The notes under the pieces were generated by a model. That model had not been told where the DNA came from. It searched no databases and worked only from the letters and a program-made list of their open reading frames with translations. Below are positions 33,601 through 45,629 of a stretch of 64,000 nt of DNA, in pieces (position 1 is the first letter of the stretch; the number at the start of each line of letters is the position of its first letter). Source of the DNA: Carnegiea gigantea (taxonomy: Eukaryota; Streptophyta; Magnoliopsida; Caryophyllales; Cactaceae); the NCBI GenBank assembly GCA_029747015.1, contig JAKOGI010001362.1:171001-235000 (forward strand). Reading direction: 5' to 3'. A program made the translations under genes and the position numbers.

Positions 33601-35876
33601 TACCTATGGGCCCTTTCCAGTAATTTCCTCCAACTTATTATATCTACAATGCATTCAAGGCCATGTTTTCTGCGCATATCTTTTCTTCCTGTGTTGATAG
33701 TTAAAGTCTGCCACACTGCAACAATTGAGTTCACCGTGCATAACTTGATGTCTTTTGCAGTAATATTTTGTCTATTTTTTGTCTTCTTGGAGGACATTGT
33801 TACTGATAATGGGGTTTGTCTTTCTTAATTATTTGCAGGCTTCAAGATTTAGCTGGATATGGAGTTGCACTTGCAGTTGGGAAAGAATTCGCTAGTGCTT
33901 TCCCTGACCGCACTTTCAGGTCTCCATTAGTTGAGTTACTCGTGAAAAGTGGACGAAATGGTAAGTATGTTCTGCCTAATGGCTAATACAAACCTAATTA
34001 CTGCTGCATATTTGCTTTCATCTTTTTCTCTTTTCCCTTTCTGTGACTTTATCGATGGAATGTTCCAGGTAAAAACAATGGAAAAGGATACTATATATAT
34101 GAAAAAGGAAGTAAACCAAAACCTGATCCTTCAGTGCTACCAATTATTGAGGAGTCCAGAAGGGTGACTAATGTTGTGCCTGGTGGAAAGGTAAACGAAA
34201 TGAGAGATAAGAGCAGTTTGTTTGGTAGAAGCTATTATTGTGAATGTCTGATGAAAGCCTCTTGTGTTTCATCTTTCTATGCCAGCCTATATCTGTGTCA
34301 GACCAAGAAATTTTGGGGATGATACTTTTCCCAGTGGTGAATGAGGCATGTCGTGTTCTAGAAGAGGAAGTGGTTGTTCGAGCTTCTGATCTAGATGTAG
34401 CTTCTGTTCTGGGGATGAGTTTCCCTTCATATCGGTTAGTCTTTTAACTGGTTGGGCAACTTGGCCCTGTGTGTGTCTTTTGAATATGCCTGAAAGTTTT
34501 CTGAATTTCTGTTAGTGAAAGATATTTATTTAAACATTCAACGGGCTAGTACTAACAAGCTTGCTGTGTTCTGTCAGTGGCGGCATTGTTTTCTGGGCAG
34601 ATACTGTTGGTCCAAGCCATATCTATGAGTCTCTCAAGAAGTGGACAAACCTATACGGCAATTTCTTCAGACCGTCAAAATTCTTAGAAGAACGAGTTGC
34701 CAAAGGCTTACCGTTGGTTAGTATTCTGCCTTTCGGTCTCTAATGGTGTGTGTATTGTGTTTTGACTGTTGTATCTGGAAATCTGTAAGCAATCTTTCTG
34801 ATTGTGACCCCCCGAGGATGGCCCAATGGTATTTGATACACCTATTTAATTGCGGGGTCCAAATCCCACAAGAGCAATTGCGAGGGGTGGGTTTCTCCCC
34901 TTTTGCCTTCCAAGCCCGCCCTTCCTAGATTGTCCCCATCTGTGATTGGCCCATACTCCATAGATTGATTATAACTTATTCTATCTCCTCCTCCCAACCC
35001 CCAGGCCTCACAAAAGGGCAAAAAAGGGAAAACAAGGAAAAAAAAGGTACTTTTTGAAAAATATTACCTACTATACCTATATGAACCAACCTTGTTGCTT
35101 AGATCCAAAAAAATTTCTCCCACCTTGGAAATAAAACTTCAGGGGAACGTCATTAAATGGATGGTTTCTCCTTGTTTAGAGTTTTGTACCAATAGTAATG
35201 GAAAGGGATGCTATCTTGGGATTTTTCTTTCATTATGAGGAAGAAGGGGATGTCTTGTCCCTTTCTTTTAGGGTAAAACCTTAGCATAGTTAATTTCTCT
35301 TCTCTTACGACCATCCAACAGTTGGCAACATTTCTGGCGTTGGAGGCAATGAAAGGAAAGGAAAGGAAAGCAAAAAAATAAAAGAAAAAAAATGAAAAGG
35401 AAAGACAACACTACCATTTTCTTCTTGTGTGTTTGGATTGATGGGTGAGAAATGAGAGGAAAGCCAGTTTCTTTCTCCAATTTTTCGTGTATAAATGAGA
35501 AATGAGAATAAAGAGCAGGAAAATGCAAAAGATTCATTTCCCGATCCTTCAAAATCCTTCTAGTTGGGAGGAAACAAAATGTGAGAATTGGTGGTTCTTC
35601 CATTTTCGGTTCTTTTTTCCGTACCTACTTGCTAATGTAACATACTGAACGTTTTGTTTTAGTACCAATTCCTTTCTTCCTAATTTTGTTTTGGTTTCAT
35701 GGAAACAAAGTGTCAATAGAATTGTTTTCTAACCAATAGCTGTCTTATATTACGGATCCTCCCGTGAGCATTGTGGAAGGTTGTGAAACGAAGACTCCCT
35801 TAACGTTTTGGTTTGTCCTTTTGTCTTGCAGTGTGCGCCGGCTTCAACGTCATCATCTACAAGGTCACGGCTGTAG
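27611..35876 (+). CDS. AIM1: AIM1-type peroxisomal multifunctional protein (enoyl-CoA hydratase / 3-hydroxyacyl-CoA dehydrogenase)
   Basis: Eighteen exons: 27611-27707, 27825-27896, 28123-28185, 28304-28360, 28506-28573, 28901-28982, 29084-29139, 30003-30305, 30379-30465, 31700-31874, 32150-32271, 32432-32595, 33365-33619, 33839-33960, 34069-34190, 34286-34434, 34578-34716, 35832-35876. All introns are GT-AG, and the exons join in frame to 2,178 nt (725 aa; Arabidopsis AIM1 has 721). Hydratase half: GGGLELA with Glu116, and LGLPEL with Glu136, the catalytic pair. Dehydrogenase half: NAD-binding GGGLMG at 316-321, and HFFSP with catalytic His446. The C-terminus is SRL, a type 1 peroxisomal targeting signal. 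In peroxisomal beta-oxidation it hydrates trans-2-enoyl-CoA and oxidises the L-3-hydroxyacyl-CoA, feeding fatty-acid breakdown and jasmonate formation. Sequence is closer to AIM1 than to MFP2 (for example HKTGDL and NLGVDVFRID). No break was found. Confidence 0.95.
28791..28868. repeat. 40-bp tandem duplication in AIM1 intron 5
   Basis: Two adjacent copies, starting at 28791 and 28831, share GTGTTTGACNCTCCTATAAT and GGCATTT with a few differences. Confidence 0.75.
31048..31170 (-). mobile_element. tRNA-derived SINE candidate in AIM1 intron 9
   Basis: On the minus strand an A-box-like TGGTTAGTAAAG (31153-31142) is followed about 26 bp later by a B-box-like GGGTTTGAATAC, and the unit ends in an A-rich tail (plus-strand T-run at about 31,050-31,060). 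It lies antisense in the intron. Target duplications were not found. Confidence 0.4.
34806..35046 (+). mobile_element. tRNA-derived SINE in AIM1 intron 17
   Basis: An A-box TGGCCCAATGG (about 34,819) is followed by a B-box-like GGGGTCCAAATCC, a body with a CTCCTCCTCCCAACCCCCAGGCCTC stretch (34,986-35,010), and an A-rich tail (AAAAAAGGGAAAACAAGG). Length is about 240 bp, in sense orientation. No clear target duplication was found, so the exact ends are approximate. Confidence 0.55.
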
Positions 35877-36120
35877 ATGGGATGCCAAAGGCCATCACTG
35901 CTCCATGTCAAGAAAGGAATCACTAGACGAAGATTGCATTTATTTCAGTAGTTCTAAATACAGTGATTTGTTTCCAAGAGAGTTGCTTTCCCCAATTCAA
36001 TCACCTCTGCTTGCTTCACTCCCCCTTGCCCCTCCCCCCCCCCCCCCCAAAAAAAAAACAAAAAAAAAAAAAAAAACAAGGGAGAGGGAGAAGAAAGGAT
36101 GAAAGAGCCAAATATATAAT
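35877..36120 (+). other. AIM1 3' untranslated region with (C)15(A)n tract
   Basis: Sequence after the stop. A C-run (36,034-36,048) is joined directly to an A-rich run (to about 36,076). The polyadenylation site is not clear; no perfect AATAAA is seen in the first 240 bp. Confidence 0.4.
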
Positions 36121-37428
36121 GTCAAGAAGTATCTAAGGTGTACTAAAACAGGACAAAAGTTGTGGCTAAGTAGATTAATAATTGTGTTTTATCTCTGCTA
36201 TTCTTTTGATAAATCTGCAGAGCCTCCATGATTGGAGCTTCGTTAGCGCCCCCCCCCCCCCCCCCCTCTGCGCGTATAATGAAAAAGGTGCACCTGCATG
36301 GAAAGCGTAAACGGCTACAACGAAGGCTGCTGTTAAATGTCTATGGCCATTGCCACTCTCCAAGGGCGTAATATGCAGAATTGCTGTCATAAGGTGCATT
36401 GTGAGTATTATCATGGACATGAGAATTAGAAATCCATGCTCTACTTCTTAGCATTGAACCCACTTACCTTGGCTTACCTTAGCTAGTGGTTAGTTTCAGT
36501 TGCACCCTTTTTTCAGATCATCTAGCCATGGCTGCTTCGGGATCAGGGATTCTTTTGGAAGGTGAGGATTTAGTTGGCTAATAAATACTGAAGGATAAAC
36601 AATATAATAAGGAGCTCAGCCAAAAAAAAAAAAAAAGAAAGAAGTCATGAGGAATTTCTCAAATCTTCATATAAGTAGAATTGAAGGATTTTGTATCTAT
36701 CATCTATTGAATCTGTTTTTTTGAATGTTGGGAATGAATTGGGATGCTTTGAGGTTGAAGGTGAGTCAGGTGGTTTAGGGGTTGTGGGTTGGATGGGAAT
36801 TTAAACTTGATTGTGTTGATTTAATGGTATTTAGATGAATTTTAATGATAGTTGAATGAAGATAATGAGATATATATGTGCAAGATGTGGTTATGTGCTA
36901 TAAACGTGGTTCATGTGAGGTTGTGGAGAAGGAAGGAGGGAAAGTATAACATCCTTGAATGTTTTAAAAATTAATAAAATAAGTGTGGAGGTCAATTAGC
37001 AAGTTTTAATTAAAGGTAGTTATTGTGTGGTACAACATGAGGGAGAGGAAGAATGGAGGGAAATGTGATATTTTGAAATATTTGATACGATTATTCTTAA
37101 TGTAAATCTGGGAATTAATTTGACAATTATTATTGTTAATGCAAATTTGAGAATTAATTTGAGAATTTTGATGAGTTGAGCATGTAAACATTGGTGGTAA
37201 TTGTACTATAATCAAAGTATTGGCAAAGTTGAAGTTTTGTTCTTAACTTAGCTAACGAGCCTATTTGGATGGGCTAATTACTACCCCTGAGTTTGAGACT
37301 AGCGAGGAAGATGGGTTGAATATCTCTCGATTTGGACCCAAAACCAAGCACATGATGTTACCCTAAAATGAATCGCAAGTAGATAATCCAAATCCTAACA
37401 ACGGCTAGCAATAATACGACTATTAAAG

Positions 37429-37491
<63 letters not shown>

Positions 37492-38700
37492 GAGTGAGTG
37501 CGACAATAACATTAACAAGCTCTCAATAAAGATAATAACGATAATGATAATGACGTCGAAGTTAATAAAAATGAAGCGAGTTATGTCATTACACCATAAT
37601 AACGTAAATAATACGAACGTCCACAGATCAAAAAATAGGGCAGAAACAAAGTGAAATAGAATCAAGTTAAGTATAATAACGGTTATGTCAACAATCAGAA
37701 CAAGAGCCAAAGGATTTTGAATCACTTATTATGTCAGAGAATTTAACAAAACCTCTTAAACTCCTACTAACCGTAAAACTACACATTAGAGCAGAAGCAA
37801 GGCCATCACCGTTGTTTAAAGTTGTAACAAACATTTTGCATTTAAGAAGGAGAGGGATTTCAAAAACCATGTACGTATATTGTCTATGCTCTTCGAAAAC
37901 TCATATGTTTTTCAAATTATACAGAATTCATGTAATATTCATATAATGAATTATTTTACGTAATCCTTTGTCACCTAAATAAGTGGCCTCAATCAGTTAT
38001 CAATCATCAGGGCTTACGCCCTTCAGTTTACCCATGCGGCTGCAGCTCAAGCTTTCTAATCGGCTTGGGAGGTGTGCACCTAACTCAAAATCGCTTTAGA
38101 TGTTAATAGGGGTCCGCTTTCAAATAATAACCTGCAAAATTATTTTACTCACACTATCTCTTCTGTTTTCAAACAAAATGTTTTAAAATGCGGGTGCCTA
38201 ACTAAACTGAATACAAAGTTAATTCTATGGCCTAGGGATTTACGTACTGAGCTTAGGCTCATTATTCGAACATTTTTATATTTTCTGTTTTTGGGAAAGG
38301 GATCAGTGAACAACCCTCCTCCTAGCAAGTCAAAAGGTAACAAGAAGTAGATGAAGATTGCAGTATTTTGCTAAAAGTTAGCTAGCCAAGTACTCACAAT
38401 GCTTTATACGCTAGCACTCCTAAAAACATGTTATTTATATAACCTTTTGGAAAATGTATTTGCTTATGTGTTTAAGAATTCTAGATACTATAGCTAATTG
38501 TATTACAAGCTAGATAGGATGTCAAATGTATTCTCTTATTTGCAATGCTTGGTGGACTTGGTGAATGTGTGAGTTACATAGCGATACAGGTAGTATCAGG
38601 TAGCCTTGTTCCATTACGAGATGGTGGTAATGCCTCCAGTCAAAGGATTTTCGAGGCAATCATAGATAATAAGTTATTCGATTAAGATCATTAGGTATTA
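36121..38700. other. Intergenic AT-rich stretch without a gene
   Basis: Contains a C-run (36,249-36,266), an A-run (about 36,619-36,634) and an (AAT)n microsatellite (37,430-37,491). No coding region, RNA gene or clear transposon end was identified. Confidence 0.5.
37430..37491. repeat. (AAT)n microsatellite
   Basis: About 20 uninterrupted triplets. Confidence 0.95.
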
Positions 38701-39886
38701 GGAACTGGGTGCGTTATAGTTTTGAAAAGCAATAAAGTGGAAAGTAAGAGATGGACACCTCTCTTAAAGTCTCACACTTTATCACTATGCAAGAGTGGGA
38801 CGTTACTGAACTTAAAGATTTAGTTGATGATGCCCACCTTCAATTGATTTAGCAACACCAATACCATTTGACCTTGAACCTGACTCCACTATCACATCAA
38901 CCTTGATTGTCCATGGCCTAGATGTAAAAAATTGTCCCTGTGGAAATGCAGTTGGATTTGGAATTTAGACATTATGTATAAAGTAAAAATGTACCTTTGG
39001 CAACTTTGTCGTGCATCACTCCTCATCAGAAAACCCTCCTAGAGAGATAACTACAAATTGATCCAATTTGCCCGGCATGTAATGCTAAAACTGATGATAC
39101 AGAACACTAAATCCTTAGGTGTAGTGCAACTTAAGAGGTTTGGAGGTTATCAAATGACCATAATGGTTCATTACTAGTGCACCTTCTACCTCCCCTGATA
39201 TTGTTCAAAACTAGCTATCCAGTATAAGATCCTCTAATCCTCTAACTAGAGATAGATAAACCAATTGTACTTCTATAAAGCATATGGAAGACTAGAAACA
39301 ATAGGGTATTTCGTAATGAAATATCCAATCTGGTAACCTCATTGATAAGAGCAAAGAAAGCTAGCGCTGAACGATCTCTATTCCTCGAATTCATGTGGAA
39401 AGAAGCAAAAATCTCGGTAGACATAACCTCACATAAACAATCCAATCACCATAGCCAAATCTTTTAGTTACTAGCTGTAAAAAGACTAATTGATATCATG
39501 GAGGAAGCCATAAGGAGGATTCCTCAAAATAAATTTTAATCGATCCAGAGCATCTCAAGGGGCAACAAGAGGTTTTATAATTCCCAATTCGAAAGGAAGA
39601 CTCATCCAATCATGAACATTCAATTTAGAATCAATATCAATTTTGGTAGCAGAAGCAATATATATGAGAAATGGAATCAAAACAATAATACAAGTAGGGT
39701 TTAGTGATGTTCATATGAAAGGAGACAATAAAATAGTCATTCAAGCTCTTTAAAATCACATTCAAGCACCTTAAGATATCCAAGTCCTATTGCAGGATAT
39801 TACGACTTATCTTCAATTTTATAGCAATTACTATCACTCACATTTGAGGTGAGGAATCTATATAACAGACAAGCTAGTTGCAGAAA
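38700..39886 (+). pseudogene. LINE relic, zinc-binding region and RNase H (5' part)
   Basis: Plus-strand, heavily broken. About 38,780-39,330 resembles the zf-RVT region (WNLDIMYKVKMYLWQLCR, then IWKTRNNRVFRNE). About 39,640-39,885 is RNase H (MRNGIKTIIQVGFSDVHMKGDNKIVIQA, many stops). At 39,886 it is interrupted by the Ty3/gypsy element and resumes at 46,773. It is a different LINE copy from the one at 8-12 kb. Confidence 0.6.
39882..39886. repeat. Target-site duplication, left copy
   Basis: AGAAA directly before the left LTR, identical to 46768-46772. Five-bp duplications are normal for LTR retrotransposons. Confidence 0.85.
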
Positions 39887-41010
39887 TGATGGAAGGTTGT
39901 AAGAAGAAGAAACCAACTCACAACTTGCCTCAAAGTGGAATCTAAAACAAGAAGAAGGAAAAAAACAGCAAGGGAGAGGAGAAATCAAGAGTTTGGATAG
40001 TCAAGTGACCTTGCAAGGGATAATCCGAGGAGCCACCCTTGGAGAACACTTGGGCAATCTCTTTGTATCAACTAGTTACAGAATTTAATCACCTTCTAGT
40101 TGAGAGAAAGAGACCTAGAGACCCACTTGAGTTGCCAAGCTCAAGATATAACACTAGGAATTTTTGTAGAGAGAGTTTGGGAACTCACAAATTCATTCAT
40201 TCAAAGTTGGTTTGCAAAATGAGAAGCCATCTGATTTTTATGCTAGGATGGCCGAGTCTCCTCCCCCTTCCCATGCAGCAAAAACAAGGCCAAGTACATT
40301 TGGGAGAGGGGAAACACATTACATCCATCACTCACCTAGCTTAACACCTCACCACTAGCTTAATCTACTTCATTAGGGGCCATGATGCCTCCTAAATGAT
40401 GTGTCAAGCTTACAATGGTTCTAAAATGCAGCAAAAGCAATCAACTCAGCAAGTGGATGAAGCAAAACCCAAGAAATCAGCCCACTTGTACCGGCTAGGA
40501 AGAAACCGGTTAAATGGGTGTTTTGCTTGTCCTTTTGGCTGGGTAAAACCAACACAAGGGGGTGCTTTGGATGGGATTTGAACCCTTGAATTGATAAATA
40601 TTTATGTCCCCTTTCATGCTGCAAAATTTCAGAAAGAGTGGACTTAAGTTGGTGGCCCCATTTCTTCCTTAATTCGGATGCTGCTGTTTTGGCGCCCAGC
40701 CTGCGCACTTGGAAAGATCTTGCTGATTGACTAACCAAACGACCTCCAAATCCTTTGCAACTTGTTTTATTGGATTCCTAACATCTTAAACTTAAAGATA
40801 GGGGGCAAGGCAGTCATTCATCCCCTCACCTTCAAGTCCCAAAAGATGCACAAAACCGGGCCAATTTCCGGTTGAATCTGCCCATGTTCTGTCCGAATGC
40901 TCTATGACTTCCTTGACCAAGGCATGGATGTTTTGACTTCCTTGGGGCTTGAGGGGGTGTGTGGAGTTGCTGGTTGTGCATTTGGAGTTTGATCATGATG
41001 GTCCCCATCA
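39887..41010 (-). repeat. Left LTR (3' LTR of the element)
   Basis: 1,124 bp. It differs from the right LTR by small substitutions and indels; I count eight differences in the first ~390 bp, so divergence is around 2% there. The end of the pol reading frame lies inside it. Confidence 0.9.
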
Positions 41011-41516
41011 TGCCCCCCAGCTTGAATGGAGTTTGACCTCAAACTCGGCAACTCTTCTTCTTCATCATAGTATGGGCTTAAATCAGCCACATTGAAAGTG
41101 GCGGACACCCCATAGTCTCCGAGGAGGTCTATCTTGTATGCATTTGGGCCAATTTTCTCAAGGACTTCAAATGGCCCATCCGACCTTGGTAATAACTTGG
41201 ATTTCTGCTTGCTTGGGAATCTCTCTTTCCTTAAATGGACCCACACTAGGTCCCCGGGCTGAAAATGAGCTTCTCTCCTCTTCATGTTGGCATAGGACTT
41301 AGCTTGCTCATTGAACTTTTCAATCCTTTCTCTCACCTTAGCATGAAGCTCTTGAACCTCCTTTGCTCTCTTCTCGGCTTCCCAACTAAATTTAGTGGGG
41401 TTAGGAATAGGAACAAGATCAATGGGGGTCCGTGGGTTGTTGCCATACACAATTGGAAGGGTGAGAGGCCCGTGGCCTTGCTTGGGGCTCGGTTGAATGC
41501 AAACTCCGCATGGCAA
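40902..41516 (-). pseudogene. Integrase C-terminal part and C-terminal tail of pol
   Basis: An open piece of 204 residues. It contains KMRREAHFQPGDLVWVHLR-like and GPFEVLEKIGPNAYKIDL segments (the GPY/F module), then ATFNVADLSPYYDEEEELP and a tail starting LRSNSIQAGG. The frame crosses the polypurine tract (about 41,011-41,022) and ends 109 bp inside the LTR. It is joined to the upstream integrase core through a frame change at about 41,400-41,500. Confidence 0.8.
41011..41022 (-). other. Polypurine tract
   Basis: AGCTGGGGGGCA on the minus strand lies directly before the 3' LTR and would prime plus-strand synthesis. Confidence 0.75.
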
Positions 41517-43168
41517 AGTAGTTCATCCCAACTTTTAATGTTCTTCTTCACCAAGACTCGAAGCAATGTGCCCAAAGTGCGGTTTGTTACCTCGGTTTGG
41601 CCGTCCGTTTGGGGATGGCATGAGGTACTGAATTTGAGATGAGTACCAAGCTTCCTCCATAATGTGAGCCAAAAATGACTCAAGAACTTAGTGTCACGAT
41701 CGGACACCATACTCCTTGGTATTCCATGCAACCGCACAGTCTCCTTGAAGTAAAGATTGGCCACTTGTGAAGCATCAAAGGTGGTGTGACATGCCACGAA
41801 GTGAGCCATCTTGGAGAATCTATCAACCACTACCATGATAGAGTCTTTGTGCCTTTGAGTCCTTGGTAACCCCGTGATGAAGTCCAAGCTAACATCTTCC
41901 CAAGGCCCTTGAGGAACCGGCAAGGGGGTGTAAAGACCTTGAGGCCGTATGTGATCCTTAGCAAGTTGGCAAGTAGAGCATCTTTTAATGAAGTGCTCCA
42001 TATCCCTTGACATCTTGGGCCAAAAGTAATGCTCCTTAAGCATAGAGCATGTCTTCTCAACTCCAAAATGGCCGGCTAGAGCTCCCCCATGGAGTTCTTG
42101 AATCAAAAGCTCTCTAAACCCACATTTAGGAGTGCAAAGTCGGTTTCCCTTGAAGAGGAATCCGTCCTCTAGGTGGAAAGGACCGTGGGCATGGCTAGAA
42201 CATTTTTCAAGGATGGTCTTGAAATCTTCGTCTTGGGTATACATAGCCTTGATGCACTCAAACCTAAGTACCTTGGATTCAAGAGTAGAGAGCAAGAGAT
42301 ATCTTCTTGATAATGCATCGGCCCCTTTGTTCATTTGGCCGGATTTGTGGTGGATCACAAAGTGGAAGGATTGCAAGAACTCTACCCACTTGGCATGTCG
42401 TGGATTGAGCTTATGTTGTCCTTGGATGAACTTCAAGGCTTGATGATCCGTATGGAGGATGAACTCGCCTCCAACCAAGTAATGTCGCCAATGTTCCAAT
42501 GCCCTCACTAAGGCATAGAACTCCTTGTCATATGTAGAATACTTTCTTTTGGCGTCATTGAGCTTCTCACTAAAATAAGCAATGGGCCTCTTCTCTTGTG
42601 ACAACACGGCCCCAATGCCAACCCCGGATGCATCACATTCTACCTCAAAAACTTTGGAAAAGCTAGGTAGTGCAAGGATGGGGGCACTAGTAAGCCTCTC
42701 CTTGATCTCTTCAAAGGCACGTTGGGCCTTCTCATTCCACTCAAAGTGCTTGGCCTTAAGGATTTCGGTCATGGGTGCCATGATTGAACTAAAATTGCTT
42801 ACAAACCTCCTATAAAAGGAAGCCAAACCATGGAAACTCCGGAGTTGTTGGATTGACATGGGGGTAGGCCACTCACGGATGGCCTTGATCTTCTCTTCAT
42901 CCACTTGGATGCCTTCGGCCGACACCACATACCCCAAGAACTTCACTTGAGGAGGGAAGAAGTGGCACTTCTCTAGGTTGCCATAAAGTTGCTCTTGTGC
43001 CAAGACACTTAAAACATCATGCAAGTGCTTGGAGTGCTCTTCTTCTCCACGGCTATACACCAAAATGTCGTCGAAATACACAACGACATATCTCCCAATG
43101 AATGGTTTGAGAACTTGGTTCATTAGCATCATGAATGTGCTTGGTGCATTAGTCAAACCAAAGGGCAT
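41333..43168 (-). pseudogene. Ty3/gypsy RT (C-terminal), RNase H and integrase core
   Basis: The longest open frame of the window, 611 residues. RT: MPFGLTNAPSTFM and catalytic YFDDILVYS. RNase H: FEVECDASGVGIGAVLSQ, then YDKEFYALVRALEHW, LHTDHQAL and ADALSRR. Integrase: HHCC zinc finger (HGGALAGHFG ... CSTCQLAK) and the D,D,E core (LDFITGLP, VSDRDTKFLSHFW, DGQTEVTNRTL). It starts inside the RT after a frame break at about 43,170-43,270 and leaves frame near 41,430. Confidence 0.92.
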
Positions 43169-43257
43169 GACAAGCCACTCATATAGGCCACCCTTGGTTT
43201 TAAAAGCCGTCTTCCATTCATCCCCTTCAAAGATCCGTATTTGATAATAGCCACTTC

Positions 43258-44628
43258 TTAGATCAATCTTTGAGAATATAGTGGCCCATGAAGCTCATCT
43301 AGCAAATCCTCCAACCTTGGGATAGGGTACCGGTATTTGATGGTGATCTTGTTGATAGCTCTACTATCAACACACATTCTCATGCTCCCATCTTTCTTGG
43401 GCACAAGTAGAGCCGGAACGACACATGGACTCAAGCTCTCACGGATCAAGCCCTTGGCTAGGAGCTCATCCACTTGTCTTTGAACCTCTTGTGTCTCTTG
43501 AGGGTTCATGCGGTAGGCCGGTCTATTTGGGAGGGTGGCACCCGGGAAGAGGTCGATTTTATGTTGGATGGATCTTTTGGGGGGTAGGCTATGAGGTATT
43601 TCTTGTGGGAAGACGTGGGCAAAGGTTTGTAGGAGTGAGGTAAGTAAAGGATGGGGAGATTCCTTTACCTTGGCCGGTTCTTGGCCTAAGAGGATCCACT
43701 CTTTAAAGTCTTCGAACTCATGGAGTTGAGAGTGGAGTAAAGTGGTGAGAAAGACATCCAACTTGGGATTGTCTTGAGGGTTCTTTTGTGGGCTAGGCTT
43801 GAGGGGAGTGAGGGTGATTTTCTTGTTGTCTTTTGTGAAGGTGTAGGTACTTTTTCGACCATCATGCATCACCCTTCTATCAAAGAGCCATGGTCGGCCC
43901 AAAAGAACATGGCAAGCATCCATAGGCACTATGTCACACCATATCTCATCTTTATACGACTTTCCAATGGAAAAAGTAAGCAAACATCGAGTAGTAATTT
44001 GCAAACCCTTACCTTGGTTGAGCCATTGAATGGTGTAAGGATTTGGATGAGGTGTGACCGGAATCTTGAGTTTGTCCACCATGGTCTTTGAGGTCACATT
44101 AGCACAACTTCCCCCATCGATGATGAGAGAACACACCTTGCCACTCACGGTGCACCTTGTATGGAAGATGCTCTCCCTTTGCTCCATGTTGTCTTGAGTA
44201 GCAATCCCACTTAGAGCCCTTCTAAATACTAGTAGTTCCCCTTCATCTGGGCCCTCTTCTACCTCTTCCAACATTTCGGCCATGTACACCTCCTTTTCTT
44301 CTCCATTTTTCTCTTCCTCAACCTCTAGCTCCTCTAATGACTCTTGATATTCGGCTAGAGATACCATTCTCTTATTTGGACATTCGGAAGCGTAATGTCC
44401 AAGACCTTGACAACGAAAGCATCGAACCTTACTAGGGGGTTTTGATGGTGGCTTGGATGGGGTTTGTGGGGGGGCTGTTTGAGGGGGTTTCGGGTTTGGG
44501 GGTGGAGAAGGTTTTTGAGGAGTGAATGGAGGCTTTTGAAAGCCATAGGGCCGTGGGGTAGGCTTAGAGATGGGGTTCTTGCCTTTGAGCTTCTTTTGTT
44601 TTTCTACCTTGTGAGCTAAAGCACTCAA
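43258..44628 (-). pseudogene. Gag zinc knuckle, protease and N-terminal RT
   Basis: An open piece of 456 residues. Order: basic, Pro-rich stretch; zinc knuckle CFRCQGLGHYASEC at about residues 70-83; Glu-rich linker; protease with active-site IIDGGSCANV (D-G-G in place of the usual D-[ST]-G); then RT fingers (LIRESLSPCVVPALLVPKKDGS, MRMCVDSRAINKIT). The change in the protease triad may be a family trait or a mutation. Confidence 0.88.
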
Positions 44629-44632
44629 CTCA

Positions 44633-45022
44633 TCAAGGGAGGTGTAGGGGCAATTCCACTACATGAGCAATTTGTTCATCAAGCCCACTTAAGTAACGAA
44701 TCAAGGTTTGGGAATCATCTTCCCTCAAATCACACTTTAGAAGAAGTTGTTCAAAGTCCCTAGTGTACTCCTCTACACTCTTTGAACCTTGTTGGAGGTG
44801 GTGGAGTTTAAGGAAACTGTCTTGAAGATAGTGTGGGGGTAGGAACTTGGCCTTAAGTTTGGATTTCATTTGCTCCCAAGTCTTTATCTTACTTTTCCCC
44901 TTTCTCACCCTCTTGGACACAACATTAGACCACCATATGGAAGCATATTTACGAAGTTTCAAGGCTACTAGCTTTACCTTTTTGCCTTCCGGAATGTCCT
45001 TGTATTCAAATACCCTTTCCAC
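44633..45022 (-). pseudogene. Gag capsid-like domain
   Basis: An open piece of 129 residues with the retrotransposon gag core: ALKLRKYASIWWSNV, TWEQMKSKLKAKFLPPHY, SVEEYTRDFEQLLL, LIRYLSGLDEQIA. This fits Ty3/gypsy gag, which assembles virus-like particles. It is separated from the zinc-knuckle frame by a frameshift at about 44,630. Confidence 0.88.
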
Positions 45023-45054
45023 CGTTTGAAGCCAATCAAGGAAGATGTCCGGGT

Positions 45055-45601
45055 CTAGTTGTCCTTCGAACTCCGGAATGTCGACTTTAAAGTCTCCAAA
45101 GCTTCATCCCCTTGACCTTTGATGTCGTTGGGACCTTGGTGCAAGCTCCCCTTCACTTGAGTCACTAATGGGGTTGCTTCCCTCGGAGTCATCCGAGTCT
45201 TGATGCTTGCTTGAGCTCTTTGAACTCCATAAACCTCTCCTCTTCTCTTCCATAAGTTGCCCAAGTTGCTTTTGGAGATACTTTAGTTGAGCTTCTACCT
45301 CGGCTTTCTCCCTCAGGGCTTGGTCGGCCACTTGCTCGGGTGTGAGGCAAGAAGACATATCGGCCTTGGAAGGGAGAATGAGTGTTTTGGGGCGGGGAGG
45401 GGTAGGCACGGTCGTGCTAGTAGGCACGGCCTGACCGTGCTGAGCTGCTGGCAAAGGTTGTCTGGGCTGAAATTGTGGCACGGTCGTGCGTATATGGCAC
45501 GGTGTGCCCGTGCCAAGTCTCGGGTTGGGCACGGCTGAAATTTGTGGAGGATGTGCTTGGGCTGTTTTGTGAGTTTGGGTGTTTGGGATGTGTTTGGGCA
45601 A
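45055..45601 (-). pseudogene. Gag N-terminal region (broken)
   Basis: Frames 45601-45104 (Pro/Thr-rich, then a helical QVADQALREKAEVEAQL segment and a Ser/Asp-rich stretch) and 45264-45055 encode the N-terminal gag part. A shift at about 45,100 breaks it. The true start codon is uncertain: the first in-frame ATG of the longer frame lies well inside it. Confidence 0.6.
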
Positions 45602-45629
45602 GGAAGCTTGGCCAAGAAAGATAACCTAA

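Noticed and set aside
36175..36420. Minus-strand frame across a C-run (poly-Gly)
   Set aside because: Homopolymer artefact with no other support.
40421..40738. LTR frame with a tRNA-like GGGTTCAAATCCCA sequence, considered as a tRNA gene
   Set aside because: The T-loop-like motif is present in both LTRs, but no acceptor stem or A-box at proper spacing was found.
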